Of a stretch of 64,000 nucleotides of DNA, positions 44,509 to 53,475 are shown piece after piece. This DNA comes from JAHEZL01 sp046074525 (GTDB lineage: Bacteria > Bacteroidota > Bacteroidia > Flavobacteriales_C > GCA-002722245), in NCBI GenBank assembly GCA_046074525.1, contig JBJTOK010000071.1, positions 62,001 through 126,000 of the forward strand, read 5' to 3'. A model generated the notes under the pieces. That model worked only from the letters and a program-made list of their open reading frames with translations, was not told the origin of the DNA and did no database searches. Numbering within the stretch: the first letter of the stretch is position 1; the number at the start of each line of letters is the position of its first letter. The translations under genes and the position numbers were made by a program.

Positions 44509-44626
44509 CTCGCGTGTGTCAAACTGAGGGTGCTCCCGAAGGACCTGCCGTCCTTTGCGTTGAAAATATTCGTGACATACAGGACGGTAGGTCCTTCGGG
44601 AGTACCCTCAGTTTGACAGACGCGAG
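44509..44626. repeat. 118-bp hairpin with 46-bp inverted arms
   Basis: Arms at 44509-44554 and 44581-44626 are complementary at 43 of 46 positions, around a 26-base spacer. They start CTCGCGTGTGTCAAACTGAG and include CCCGAAGGACCT. A T10 run lies just before and an A9 run just after, extending the pairing. The form suggests a REP/BIME- or MITE-like unit; it could also terminate transcription from nspC. The remainder of the gap 44426-44725 holds the neighbouring short repeat and a candidate promoter. Confidence 0.75.
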
Positions 44627-44653
44627 AAAAAAAAACACGCATGGACAAATGAT

Positions 44654-44683
44654 TTTGTATTTCTCGTTTTTTTTCTAGTTTAG
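44654..44683 (+). promoter_or_regulatory. candidate promoter of the GldL/GldM-like pair
   Basis: TTTG (44654-44657), 18 bases, then TAGTTTAG (44676-44683), one base off the TAnnTTTG consensus. It would make a leader of about 35 bases before the ATG at 44726. Confidence 0.4.
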
Positions 44684-44725
44684 CATCGCCTCTGGATAAT
44701 TTGAATCATGCCAAAATAAATCATT

Positions 44726-44956
44726 ATGAGAATAACCGTGTACATCCTCTCTTTTATTACTTTCTTTTTTTTGATTTTAGCATTGCTACTTACTATACAA
44801 CATTGGCCCGGAGGAATTTTTCTGCGCTTTTTATCAATGTTGCTCATGCCTCTTACTTTCGGTTTGTTTCTTATTCATAAATACAGAAGCAGAAGAGTGG
44901 GGCAGCAGACGGATAAACAAAAAGAGTCTTCGGATATTTTAGATTTAAACCTGTAG
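44726..44956 (+). CDS. small two-helix membrane protein, GldL-like
   Basis: A 76-residue protein that is almost entirely two membrane helices (about 4-25 and 31-51) with a short polar tail. Between them is IQHWPGG, resembling the HWPG turn that joins the two transmembrane helices of GldL, the inner-membrane subunit of the T9SS/gliding motor. It lacks GldL's long cytoplasmic tail. The next gene, 4 bases downstream, has a similar hairpin. The relationship is by motif and topology only; homology is not proven. Confidence 0.6.
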   Translation: MRITVYILSFITFFFLILALLLTIQHWPGGIFLRFLSMLLMPLTFGLFLIHKYRSRRVGQQTDKQKESSDILDLNL

Positions 44957-44960
44957 TACC

Positions 44961-45794
44961 ATGAATATTGTAAGCGCAGTTTTCCTTTTTATTTGCTCTT
45001 TTTTATTTTGGGTAGGCTTCCTGTTCAGGATGCAACACTGGCTTGGGGCTTCGCTGGCTTTTATAGGCGCTTGTCTGCTGTCGCTGGTAGCTGTGATTCT
45101 TTATCTTATTGCCCGCTACATTAATAAGCAAAAATCTCTTCTGGCTACCTATGCTATGTATTTCATGTTGTTTAATATCGCTTTGGGAATTGTTGTTACT
45201 CAGCCATTCAAACCAACGAGATCCTTGCTGAATAATTACCACGATATTTCATTAAAGCTTGATGAGAATGCAAAATTGCAGTCGGAAAATAGTGCTAATC
45301 TGTTTGCTCATCTCGACCCCGATGATCCTCTTCATACCCTGCATTATAATGTTGCCAATACGCTCAGACTTATCGATGAATGCAAGTCAAAGATGGTGGA
45401 AGAAAGCGGTGGTCGTGATGAAGATAGTATTCCTTTAGGCAAGGACAATCAGGATATTGCTGCTATTTATGTGATGAATTATGGCGAAGCGATGAGATTG
45501 CAAATTGGAAAAATCAATGATGGCATCGCAGCTTTTAATTCTCGTTATTCCTTGAACATACGCTATGTTGATATCAGTGAAACAGTGGATAGCGATGGAA
45601 TAATGAGTTCATGGGAGCAAAACATCAGCGAAAATGTGCCATTGATTTCTGTGTTGGCCAGCTTATCTGCTATTCAGTTTGAAATTGCTGCCAAGGAAAA
45701 TGCAATGTTCAATTTCGCGTCGAGAAAAACTTTGGAGGTAGAGTCGGAGGATACTTTGCAGGTGGATACCGCTGCTATTGCTATGCCTGAGTAA
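44961..45794 (+). CDS. membrane protein with GldL-like hairpin and GldM-like stalk domain
   Basis: A 277-residue protein. Helices 1 and 2 (about 3-22 and 30-53) flank FRMQHWLGAS, a GldL-like turn. Helix 3 (about 60-80, YAMYFMLFNIALGIVV) resembles the single GldM transmembrane helix. The remainder is extracytoplasmic. Residues about 85-200 recall the first periplasmic domain of GldM: a long helix, then LRLIDECKSKMVEESGG, then KDNQDIAAIYVMNYGEAMRLQIGKI in parts. Residues 200-277 include a second helical part and an acidic tail. In the T9SS, GldL and GldM are separate and form a proton-driven motor. This could be a reduced, fused relative. It converges on the nuclease gene with a 3-base gap. Confidence 0.6.
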   Translation: MNIVSAVFLFICSFLFWVGFLFRMQHWLGASLAFIGACLLSLVAVILYLIARYINKQKSLLATYAMYFMLFNIALGIVVTQPFKPTRSLLNNYHDISLKLDENAKLQSENSANLFAHLDPDDPLHTLHYNVANTLRLIDECKSKMVEESGGRDEDSIPLGKDNQDIAAIYVMNYGEAMRLQIGKINDGIAAFNSRYSLNIRYVDISETVDSDGIMSSWEQNISENVPLISVLASLSAIQFEIAAKENAMFNFASRKTLEVESEDTLQVDTAAIAMPE

Positions 45795-45797
45795 AGT

Positions 45798-48569
45798 CTA
45801 ACAATACTGACAATACTTCGCGTCACTACTATGCGAATACCGAATATTTCCCGCAAACAGATTTTCAAAAATCATTTTTAATTGTTGTCTGAATTCAAGA
45901 CAGCTTGCAACATCAGCAGTGTTTTGGTTGTTGTATTTGATACCAATCATTCCCTTGCTCAGTGAGCGGAAAGAAATAATTCCTGGCGTAATGGATTTAA
46001 TCTCCGGATGGTTTTCAAGATAAAGCATGCTGTACCACATCAGCTGCAAGGCTTTTGATTTTTTGGTGGAAGAAATATTTTCCATTGTGAACGACAATTC
46101 ATCATCTTTTACGCTGCCGGTTTTGTAATCAACCAAGCGAATGGTATTGCCAATTTTATCAATCCTGTCGGCAATTCCCTTCAGTTTTATTATTTGTGTT
46201 TTGCCACCAACTTCAATTTCCAGTTCGCCTTCGATTTTACTTTCCAGACTTACGATAGTCAGCACCTGGTTCTCGATGGCTAGCTCTTCCAGATAACTGA
46301 TTTCATTGCGCAGGAACTGTATAATAACATCCACTGCAATGTTGAAAGTAAGATGATTTTTTCCCTGGCTGATTTCGCTGATTTTAACTTCTTCAAAGGA
46401 AGTTTTCAGGTAAGGTTCCACCAACAGGAGCATCTTTTTCACTTCGTCGACAGGCAGAACTTTGCCTACGAAAGGGCGGTACATTTTTTCCAAAGTGTTG
46501 TGAATGGCGGTTCCCATACTGCTCGCTTCAATGTCTTCTTCCACTTCATCGAGTTCACCCAAACCAAGAATATAGCGGTAATAGAAATCGAGCGGACAGG
46601 CAATCAGCTTATTGATGGCAGAAGGAGAAAAACCTTTTTCGGCCATGCTGCCGAGCTTTTCGATGATGTTGACAGAGCTTTCAATATCGATATCTCCTTT
46701 CTTTCCTGCTGATGAAGGAAGTGCAGCTTGCGTAGAATGCAAGGTAATATTGGGATTGCCCTTGCCTGCATATTCCATTTCAATTTGTTTGAGGAACCTG
46801 CTTTTTTCGCCTTGTGCGCCCATGCCATCGCCGGCGGAAGTGTATAACAGGTAAACATTTTTCGCTCTTTGCAACAATCGGTAAAAATGGTACGCGAAAA
46901 TTGCATCGTTCTCCTGGTGCGTATGCAATCCGAATTCTTTCTTGATATCGAAAGGAATAAACGATTGCTGTTGTTTGTCTTTAGGAATTACTCCTTCGTT
47001 GACGGAAAGTAGGACTATGTTCTCAAAATCCAGTGTCCGACTTTCCAGCATCCCCATGATTTGCAAGCCTCTCAGCGGTTCGCCATAAAAAGCCAGTTTC
47101 TCCTGCTTGATGAGTTTGATACAAACTCTCTTGAGTGCTTTGAGATTATTGAGTTCTTCCAGCTGGTATTTCTCAACGAGGTTCGATAGTTTTTGCAGGA
47201 AAGTATAAAAGGTAAAAAGGTATTCGCTTTCCACCGGCCGGTCATCGCCGTATTTTTCTTTAAGGACTAAGGTCAGTTGTAGCATACTGGAGAGAAAACC
47301 TTTTCCTGTTTTGTTGGTCGCAGCGAGAAGGAAGCGACTTTCTTCTCCAAGAAATTCAATGCATCTTTCCGTTGTGATGTAGACCTTGTTATTAGCGGTG
47401 ATCCACTGTCGGAAATCATTGTGTTTTTCCTTATCGGTAACAAGCTGCATTTTTTCGTGAGCCAGCAACAGCAGTAAATCCTGATGGTAAAACAAATAAT
47501 CTTTTCCTTTCAGAAGAGCATTATCATGTAAGGCAAAAAGTTGAATGAGCAAAGGATATAAATCGGTTTGCTTCAATGGAAATCCCATCGTGATATTCAC
47601 CGCCGTGGTGTCTTCCGGAAGGTGGTTGAGGAAGGGGAGTAATAAATTTTCATCGCAGAGAATCACTGCAGAATCCGGTGAATTCAAAGGGAATTTGGTC
47701 TTTACAATTTCACCCGCCACTTTTGCCTGGATGATGTTTTGCGGACAAGCAATGATGTTAATGTTCTTGTTGTCTTTTTGCAACAGATCTTCCTTCCACC
47801 GGAAATCCGACGCTTTCCAGCTGTTCATGTATTTGCGCAAAAAGGTTCCTGCTTCCTGACTTTTATTGTATAGGTAATATTCATCACTATCGAAAAGAAT
47901 TTCAGCATTTCCATTCTTGAGTGAAGAAACAATGATTTTTTCTTCAGCGGGTGTTAAAGCGTTATGGCCAGCGAAAATGATTTTTTGCCAGCGACTTTTA
48001 TAATCGGGTTGGGCAACGATTTCCGCTGTTTTCCGATAAGCTTGTCCCCTTGTGAGCAACTGTTCTTTTACTAAGGATTCGTTGAGTGCAGTGTAATACT
48101 GATACAAATTTTTCCAGAAGCGCAGGTAATCTTTCTGGAAATCGGAAAGCGGTTCTCCGCCAACATTCCACACCTCCAATGCACGTGATTCATTTATATA
48201 ACCAAAGAATTTCGCAGGATCAACAAGATGCCTGTCGATAGAATCAAAGTCGTTCAGCAATGCCGGTGCCCAGTTCAGGAATTCATTGAAATCGTCTTTT
48301 TCTACATCGCTTGGCAAATCCTTGTAAACACTGTAAAAATGGAGGGTGAGTTCAAAAGAAGAAATGATTTTAGCCTGACAGATTTCCTGTATAAAATCAT
48401 CTTGTGAAAGGATGAAGGGCGACCAGATCGTTTTATTGAAAATTTTAGCGATTTCTTTTTTCAGGAACAATCCCGCACGTTTGCTGGGCAAAACCACACA
48501 AAGGTTTTCTGTGTTGCCGGCGTGATTATCGTGAATATGTTTGGCTACTTTGCCGAGGAAAGAAATCAT
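45798..48569 (-). CDS. AddB-like PD-(D/E)XK nuclease
   Basis: A 923-residue protein of the AddB/RecB-type group. The N-terminal three-quarters is helicase-like: VVLPSKRAGLFLKKEI is a degenerate Walker A region without GKT, and DFENIVLLSVNEGVIP is a late helicase motif. The C-terminal nuclease (about 650-923) has the family motifs GTAIHNTLEKMY, LKGIADRID and VDYKTG. A Cys in LIACPLDFYY and the final YCQYC suggest an iron-sulfur staple, but only three Cys are visible and the chain ends right there, so a fourth ligand appears missing. It would process DNA double-strand ends with an AddA partner. No addA is adjacent. Confidence 0.87.
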   Translation of the reverse strand: MISFLGKVAKHIHDNHAGNTENLCVVLPSKRAGLFLKKEIAKIFNKTIWSPFILSQDDFIQEICQAKIISSFELTLHFYSVYKDLPSDVEKDDFNEFLNWAPALLNDFDSIDRHLVDPAKFFGYINESRALEVWNVGGEPLSDFQKDYLRFWKNLYQYYTALNESLVKEQLLTRGQAYRKTAEIVAQPDYKSRWQKIIFAGHNALTPAEEKIIVSSLKNGNAEILFDSDEYYLYNKSQEAGTFLRKYMNSWKASDFRWKEDLLQKDNKNINIIACPQNIIQAKVAGEIVKTKFPLNSPDSAVILCDENLLLPFLNHLPEDTTAVNITMGFPLKQTDLYPLLIQLFALHDNALLKGKDYLFYHQDLLLLLAHEKMQLVTDKEKHNDFRQWITANNKVYITTERCIEFLGEESRFLLAATNKTGKGFLSSMLQLTLVLKEKYGDDRPVESEYLFTFYTFLQKLSNLVEKYQLEELNNLKALKRVCIKLIKQEKLAFYGEPLRGLQIMGMLESRTLDFENIVLLSVNEGVIPKDKQQQSFIPFDIKKEFGLHTHQENDAIFAYHFYRLLQRAKNVYLLYTSAGDGMGAQGEKSRFLKQIEMEYAGKGNPNITLHSTQAALPSSAGKKGDIDIESSVNIIEKLGSMAEKGFSPSAINKLIACPLDFYYRYILGLGELDEVEEDIEASSMGTAIHNTLEKMYRPFVGKVLPVDEVKKMLLLVEPYLKTSFEEVKISEISQGKNHLTFNIAVDVIIQFLRNEISYLEELAIENQVLTIVSLESKIEGELEIEVGGKTQIIKLKGIADRIDKIGNTIRLVDYKTGSVKDDELSFTMENISSTKKSKALQLMWYSMLYLENHPEIKSITPGIISFRSLSKGMIGIKYNNQNTADVASCLEFRQQLKMIFENLFAGNIRYSHSSDAKYCQYC

Positions 48570-48633
48570 GGGGTTAATTTAGTGAATTTTATAGGATGCG
48601 TCACTCTCAAAACTCACACACTCTCTCTCGTCT

Positions 48634-49935
48634 TCAATACCCATGTCCCCAATCATCGCTGCGGCGTGTGCCCAGGATTTTGTAATCCTTCTTGTCAATC
48701 GCTTCCTGCACACGATCCCTGTCTTTGTAAACCGACTTGGTAAAATAGCTATCAATACCCAGAAAAATATGAAAGGAGATTCCGCTGATGGCAACCGCTT
48801 TCAATAACCTCCCCCATATTTCTTTTTTACTCAGCAGCCATCTGTAGCAATAAAAAGAATAAATCATGGCGATAGGAAGCATGATGTAAAAAGTATGTGG
48901 AGACGGACCTTTGATCGAAAAAAAGAAGCTCAGGAAAATAAGGATGTAAGAAGAAAAAGTGATCCACTTTATTTTCTTCCACTCGCTGGTTTCATTCTTT
49001 TGGAAAAAGCCGATAATAAAAAGTGCTACCTGTGCAAAGCCAACAATGTAAAGAAAAGCGGTGAAGGGCGCCATCCATATATTTCTTTGAATCAGTTCCA
49101 ATCGCAAATCGGTGTTGGTGCCAATCATATACGGAATTTCATAAGCTGCGAAAGAAAGGAAACGTGTTAAAATCACAGGTATGTTTTGGATATTTTCCCA
49201 TACGAATTTAATGTTGGAACCTACATTTCCTGTTCCATGTGGATCGTTGTAAAAAAGAGTAGGGATGAGGGTTGCTGCGCCAATCAGCGCACCCAGCACA
49301 TAAAAAACTCCGTATTTTATGAAATGCTTCGGCGTGTTTTTCAGTAGATATAAAAAAGCAAATCCGGTAAAGGGCAGCAGTAAAACCCACGACATGTGGA
49401 TTTGCATAACCAGTGTTGTTGCGATACCCATAGTGAAAAAGGCCAGACCTTTCTTCATAAAAGCATCCTTATACACTTCAATAATTTCCAGGAAACTGAT
49501 GAAAAAAGGAATGGAGAAAAGCAAAACATAAGATGGATTCACTACTCTCGTTGAGAAGTGCATCACCCATGTAGTGGTGAGTACTATCGTCCAAATGAGC
49601 CATTTCGGAATATCGCTGAATCTTTTGGAGATATAAGTCGCTAGTAAAGAAAGAGATGCGAAGGATAAAATGCCTAGGAAAATCATAGGTGCTTCGGGAA
49701 TGGAAAGAATGTAAAGAGGAGCACTTACCAGTAATCCTTGCAAAGCACCTGGGATTTGTGTGTTGGTGTAAACAATATCCGGACCGAAATAAGGCCAGGT
49801 TCCTGTTGTGTAAGATTTTAATCCGATAAGGTAAATCTGCAGTTCATCTTCCCCCCAGAACTCGGAAACCACGCCATAAACAATGCGCAGCACAAACAAA
49901 CCAAAAATTAAGAGCAGAAAGTACTTTTGCTTCAT
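48634..49935 (-). CDS. polytopic membrane protein, probable GT-C glycosyltransferase
   Basis: A 433-residue protein with about ten or more membrane segments. The first large extracytoplasmic loop begins EFWGEDELQIYLIGLKSY, with the acidic pair typical of GT-C (PMT/ArnT-like) enzymes, followed by TWPYFGPDIVYTNTQ. Such enzymes use polyprenyl-phosphate sugars to modify lipids, glycans or proteins. The donor and acceptor are unknown. It lies 60 bases after the beta-helix protein gene on the same strand and may end that operon. The soluble C-terminal tail is short. Confidence 0.75.
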   Translation of the reverse strand: MKQKYFLLLIFGLFVLRIVYGVVSEFWGEDELQIYLIGLKSYTTGTWPYFGPDIVYTNTQIPGALQGLLVSAPLYILSIPEAPMIFLGILSFASLSLLATYISKRFSDIPKWLIWTIVLTTTWVMHFSTRVVNPSYVLLFSIPFFISFLEIIEVYKDAFMKKGLAFFTMGIATTLVMQIHMSWVLLLPFTGFAFLYLLKNTPKHFIKYGVFYVLGALIGAATLIPTLFYNDPHGTGNVGSNIKFVWENIQNIPVILTRFLSFAAYEIPYMIGTNTDLRLELIQRNIWMAPFTAFLYIVGFAQVALFIIGFFQKNETSEWKKIKWITFSSYILIFLSFFFSIKGPSPHTFYIMLPIAMIYSFYCYRWLLSKKEIWGRLLKAVAISGISFHIFLGIDSYFTKSVYKDRDRVQEAIDKKDYKILGTRRSDDWGHGY

Positions 49936-49995
49936 AATTGAAATTTGGTCGAAGATAAGGATTTATCTGTTGTTGGGTAAGAAATGCCAAAACGT

Positions 49996-51747
49996 TTACT
50001 TCACCACTAAAGGTTGCACAATGGGTAAGTCTTCGGAGGTGAAAATCTTTATAAAGTAAAGGCCTGGAGAGAGCTGTGTGTTTTCATCAATGAGCTGTCC
50101 AATGGAAGAATAAATTTCAATTTTTTGAATGGTTTGACTGTCGCTAGTCACTGTAAATTCACCGACAGTGGGGTTGGGGAATATTCTGAAAAGTTCCTTA
50201 GGTTTTTGGAGTTCCAATGTGTTAATTGTGAGTTGGCTTTCGTAGGCACCAATATCAAACTTACCATTGACAGGACGTAAATCATTGCTGAAGTCGTAGT
50301 TAAATCCTGCAGTGTTTCCCGCATCGATACAAGGAGAATTGGATTGTAAATGAAAATCAAAAGCCTTTGGATCGGTCATCAATGGATTGGAAAATAAAGA
50401 GTGTGCATCTTTGTTGCCGATGGTTTTAAAGTTGCTGATGTCGCTTTTGTTGTATTGGAAAAACACATAAGGATCAACCAGGGAGTCATTGGTGTAAAGG
50501 ATGCAGAGGTAATTGGTGGAGTCTTCGTGGTACACCGAGTTGTAATCTAAATTTAGCGTAGCAAGATCCTTGTTGTATTTATAAATTAAATAAGTAGGGT
50601 ATTTGTGGCCGATAGCCGATGAACTGTAAAATAAGTTGTTTTGAAAGGTGATGCTGGTGTTGGATATGTTGGTGAAAGAAAAGGCCAGCTGACCGCCGTG
50701 CTTGTCTGGACGCTCTTCATATCCCCATCCTGCCCCGGCGTCGTAGCAAGTATTGTTTTCGAAGCGAATGTTGTCATAGCTGGAGGTAAGCGTATTGTCG
50801 CGACCAAAAAAGTCGAGAGAAGCCAAGCCACTATTGTAAATAATATTGTTGTAAAAGGAGATGTTGTACATTGAAACGTTAGCGACAAACAATTCGCAAC
50901 CAACACCGCAATCGTACATTTCACCAATTTCATTGTTGCGTACAATCATGTCATGAGAGTTACCATTGAACTCAATGGCATTGCCCCATCTAATGTTTCG
51001 GTTTGGTGTGTAGTTCTGAGCATGATCCATATCGCCACCACCCATATAAGTAATTTTTAAATTTTGAAAAATCAGGTTGCTGGCCTGGTGGCCTTTAATG
51101 CAATAGCTTCCGCCATATTTAAATTCCAGATTTTCAACCACCATATATTCTTGACCTGAGAAAGTAACCATGTAATTATTGATGGCGCATTCTATATCGG
51201 TATAAATTGACGCAGGGTTTTGGGTAGAGTACATCATCAAATAGTTTGAGCCGTCGCGGTCGTACCAAAAATCTCCTTGATTCAGTAAATCACTTTTGGT
51301 CCATTTTTTATGTCCAAAAGAAATATTGCCGTTAAGTGTAAAAATGATGTTGCCTATATCGGCGCTAAAAGTATTCACCGATTTCCAAAGGTTAGAGCCA
51401 TCATTCACCCAATCGGAAGAGTTGTTTTTATTTTGAGAACCTAAAATCAATGGTTTTTTACCTGTTCCATAGCTAGTGAAAACGATATAGTTCCCCGCGC
51501 TGCCGCCTTTTCCTTTGATGTTTCCGCGCCATGTTTGATTGCATTTAAATTTGATGGAATCTCCAGCAGCAAACCAAATTGAATTTACTTTGTCGATGGT
51601 TTTCCATGCCAGTGCAGGTGATTTTCCTGAGTTGGAATCGCTGCCTGTTGTGTCAATGTAATAATTGATAGCGCCTGCTAAATAAGGTGAGCAGAGCGAT
51701 ATTAATAATATTGAAATTGCTCGGATAGAAAAAGTAAGTGATCTCAT
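49996..51747 (-). CDS. secreted parallel beta-helix protein with T9SS sorting domain
   Basis: A 583-residue exported protein with a signal peptide (about 1-25, YLAGA-IN). DSNSGKSPALAWKTIDKVN is the usual entry of right-handed parallel beta-helix proteins of the pectate-lyase/polysaccharide-lyase fold. Short beta-helix rungs (NNEIGEMYD, NNIIYNSG, NNTCYDAG and NNLFYSSS) fill about 200-400. The end of the helix is marked by DSNSPCIDAG-type and DIGAYES motifs, and a type-A sorting domain begins RIFPNPTVGE. Such proteins include pectin lyases, alginate lyases and chondroitinases; the catalytic residues cannot be assigned. It is the last of four closely spaced genes for secreted proteins. Confidence 0.85.
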   Translation of the reverse strand: MRSLTFSIRAISILLISLCSPYLAGAINYYIDTTGSDSNSGKSPALAWKTIDKVNSIWFAAGDSIKFKCNQTWRGNIKGKGGSAGNYIVFTSYGTGKKPLILGSQNKNNSSDWVNDGSNLWKSVNTFSADIGNIIFTLNGNISFGHKKWTKSDLLNQGDFWYDRDGSNYLMMYSTQNPASIYTDIECAINNYMVTFSGQEYMVVENLEFKYGGSYCIKGHQASNLIFQNLKITYMGGGDMDHAQNYTPNRNIRWGNAIEFNGNSHDMIVRNNEIGEMYDCGVGCELFVANVSMYNISFYNNIIYNSGLASLDFFGRDNTLTSSYDNIRFENNTCYDAGAGWGYEERPDKHGGQLAFSFTNISNTSITFQNNLFYSSSAIGHKYPTYLIYKYNKDLATLNLDYNSVYHEDSTNYLCILYTNDSLVDPYVFFQYNKSDISNFKTIGNKDAHSLFSNPLMTDPKAFDFHLQSNSPCIDAGNTAGFNYDFSNDLRPVNGKFDIGAYESQLTINTLELQKPKELFRIFPNPTVGEFTVTSDSQTIQKIEIYSSIGQLIDENTQLSPGLYFIKIFTSEDLPIVQPLVVK

Positions 51748-51781
51748 GCTTAAGCTAACGTGAAAGTGAAGTAATGGTTGT

Positions 51782-53458
51782 CTATCTTAGCATGACTAAT
51801 TTTTTGCAAACCCAATTGCTTTCGTTTTTAAATAAGACGAGGTAAATGTTGCCAGGCAGCAATTCTCCATCTTGATTTGTGTTGTTCCACGAGTACTGGT
51901 ATTGGCCAGCTTGCAATGACGAGTTGACTAAAGTTTTGATAAGAATTCCTTGCAAATTATAAATAAATAATCCGACTTCACTATTGTTTGGCAAATTAAA
52001 ATTGAAGTGCGCTTCAGCATGATTTGGATTTGTAAAAGTAAAGTCAGCACGAATAGGAGATTGGTCCAGCACTTTTGTTGTTGCTGAAGTATCAAATAAT
52101 CCATTGATATACACTTCAATGTTTGTGTAGCCTTCGGGACTGAGATCGAAGTTGTTGGCGTCGGCATAAAGATTCTTATTCAACCCATGCAAATCCTCCC
52201 AGTGATCAGGCATGCCATCGTGATCGAGATCAGATAGTGCATTTCCTGTTTTGAATTGCGGCCAACCGCCCACTTGATTGGTGTTGTCAATAATTTTTCC
52301 AGTCCCATTTTTGGTGGAAAATATCGCTCTGCGGTCAACAGTATCGAGGTGAGGAATGATGGCTCCGGCATTATTTAAAACTTTATCCAGCACCATTGAA
52401 GTGTCGTCTTCACTAATTCCGGAGGGTGTAAAAGCAGGCATGTAAGATCTGAAGTTAGTGTTGTTGGAATCCACCAGCCACCAATCGTCACTTGAATAAA
52501 GGTTAGGATACATTTTGGCCAGCACAGGGGAGCTGTTGTTTTTAATATAGATCTTGTTGTTTGTTTTTAAATTTTGAGAAAGTGTAATAGGGTAGGTAGG
52601 GTATTGCAATGGTTTGTAGTAATTGCCAATGATATTTGATTTTGTAGGGAAGTTTACGTTTTCAAAATTTGATAGGATGGTGCCTTCCCAATCACCCCAA
52701 TTGTAAATCACGTTATTTATTAATTCGGTTTCAGTGTCAAAAGTAACGTTGGGATTTCGGCCATTGTTATGAGCAAACAGGTTGTGATGAACAGATATTT
52801 GTTTGTTGTGCCATCCAATTATTAGTCCGGTGCTGTGTCCGGGATTTTCTCCGGGTTTAACGCTGTGTAAACTTTTGTGCAATCCTTCGCTAATAATGCA
52901 GTTTTGAATGGTAATGTCGTGGCAGGGATACCAAAGTGACATGTTTTCATCAACGGCCCAACTTACCGAACAGTGATCAATGATAATATTGAAAGGTTCC
53001 TTAGAAGGATCGGTTTCGGCAGCAGAGTTTTCAATGGTTAATCCGTCTCTATTGTCGGGATCTGGTCCAACAAGACTATCTCCAACGCGAAATCTTAAGT
53101 TTCTGATGATTACATCATGAGTTCTGATTCTGATGGCAGCACCCCTAATGCAAATTCCATCGCCAGGGGCAGTTTGTCCGGCAATGGTGATGTATGGTTC
53201 GTCAATAAAAAGATCTTTTGTTAAGGAGATAGTGCCTCCCGTACGAAAAATAACTGTCCGTGATCTTTGTGTTAATAATGCTTCCTTTAAGCTGCCAGCA
53301 CCGCTTTCATTTAAGTTAGTGACTTCAATGATCTTTCCACCGCGACCTCCAATGGTTTTGCTTCCAAATCCTTCAGCTCCGGGAAAGGCAGGCAAGTTTT
53401 GAGCCTGGCAAAGATGAATGATTAATATGCTGAGTGTAAGCAATAAGTAACGCAACAT
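51782..53458 (-). CDS. secreted pectate-lyase-like polysaccharide lyase (PL1 type) with T9SS domain
   Basis: A 558-residue exported enzyme. The signal peptide is about 1-19 (HLCQA-QN). AFPGAEGFGSKTIGGRGG is the hallmark N terminus of Bacteroidota PL1-like pectate lyases. Beta-helix rungs contain IIIDHCSVSWAVDENMSLW, with likely calcium and substrate residues, and VHHNLFAHNNGRNP, with a conserved Arg. DLDHDGMPDHWE is a calcium-binding linker. The final part, with GLFIYNLQG and SWNNTNQDGE, is a FlgD-Ig type sorting domain. Pectate (polygalacturonate) cleavage is likely. It is 34 bases upstream of the beta-helix gene. Confidence 0.9.
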   Translation of the reverse strand: MLRYLLLTLSILIIHLCQAQNLPAFPGAEGFGSKTIGGRGGKIIEVTNLNESGAGSLKEALLTQRSRTVIFRTGGTISLTKDLFIDEPYITIAGQTAPGDGICIRGAAIRIRTHDVIIRNLRFRVGDSLVGPDPDNRDGLTIENSAAETDPSKEPFNIIIDHCSVSWAVDENMSLWYPCHDITIQNCIISEGLHKSLHSVKPGENPGHSTGLIIGWHNKQISVHHNLFAHNNGRNPNVTFDTETELINNVIYNWGDWEGTILSNFENVNFPTKSNIIGNYYKPLQYPTYPITLSQNLKTNNKIYIKNNSSPVLAKMYPNLYSSDDWWLVDSNNTNFRSYMPAFTPSGISEDDTSMVLDKVLNNAGAIIPHLDTVDRRAIFSTKNGTGKIIDNTNQVGGWPQFKTGNALSDLDHDGMPDHWEDLHGLNKNLYADANNFDLSPEGYTNIEVYINGLFDTSATTKVLDQSPIRADFTFTNPNHAEAHFNFNLPNNSEVGLFIYNLQGILIKTLVNSSLQAGQYQYSWNNTNQDGELLPGNIYLVLFKNESNWVCKKLVMLR

Positions 53459-53475
53459 ATGCTTTGATCTAAAAA

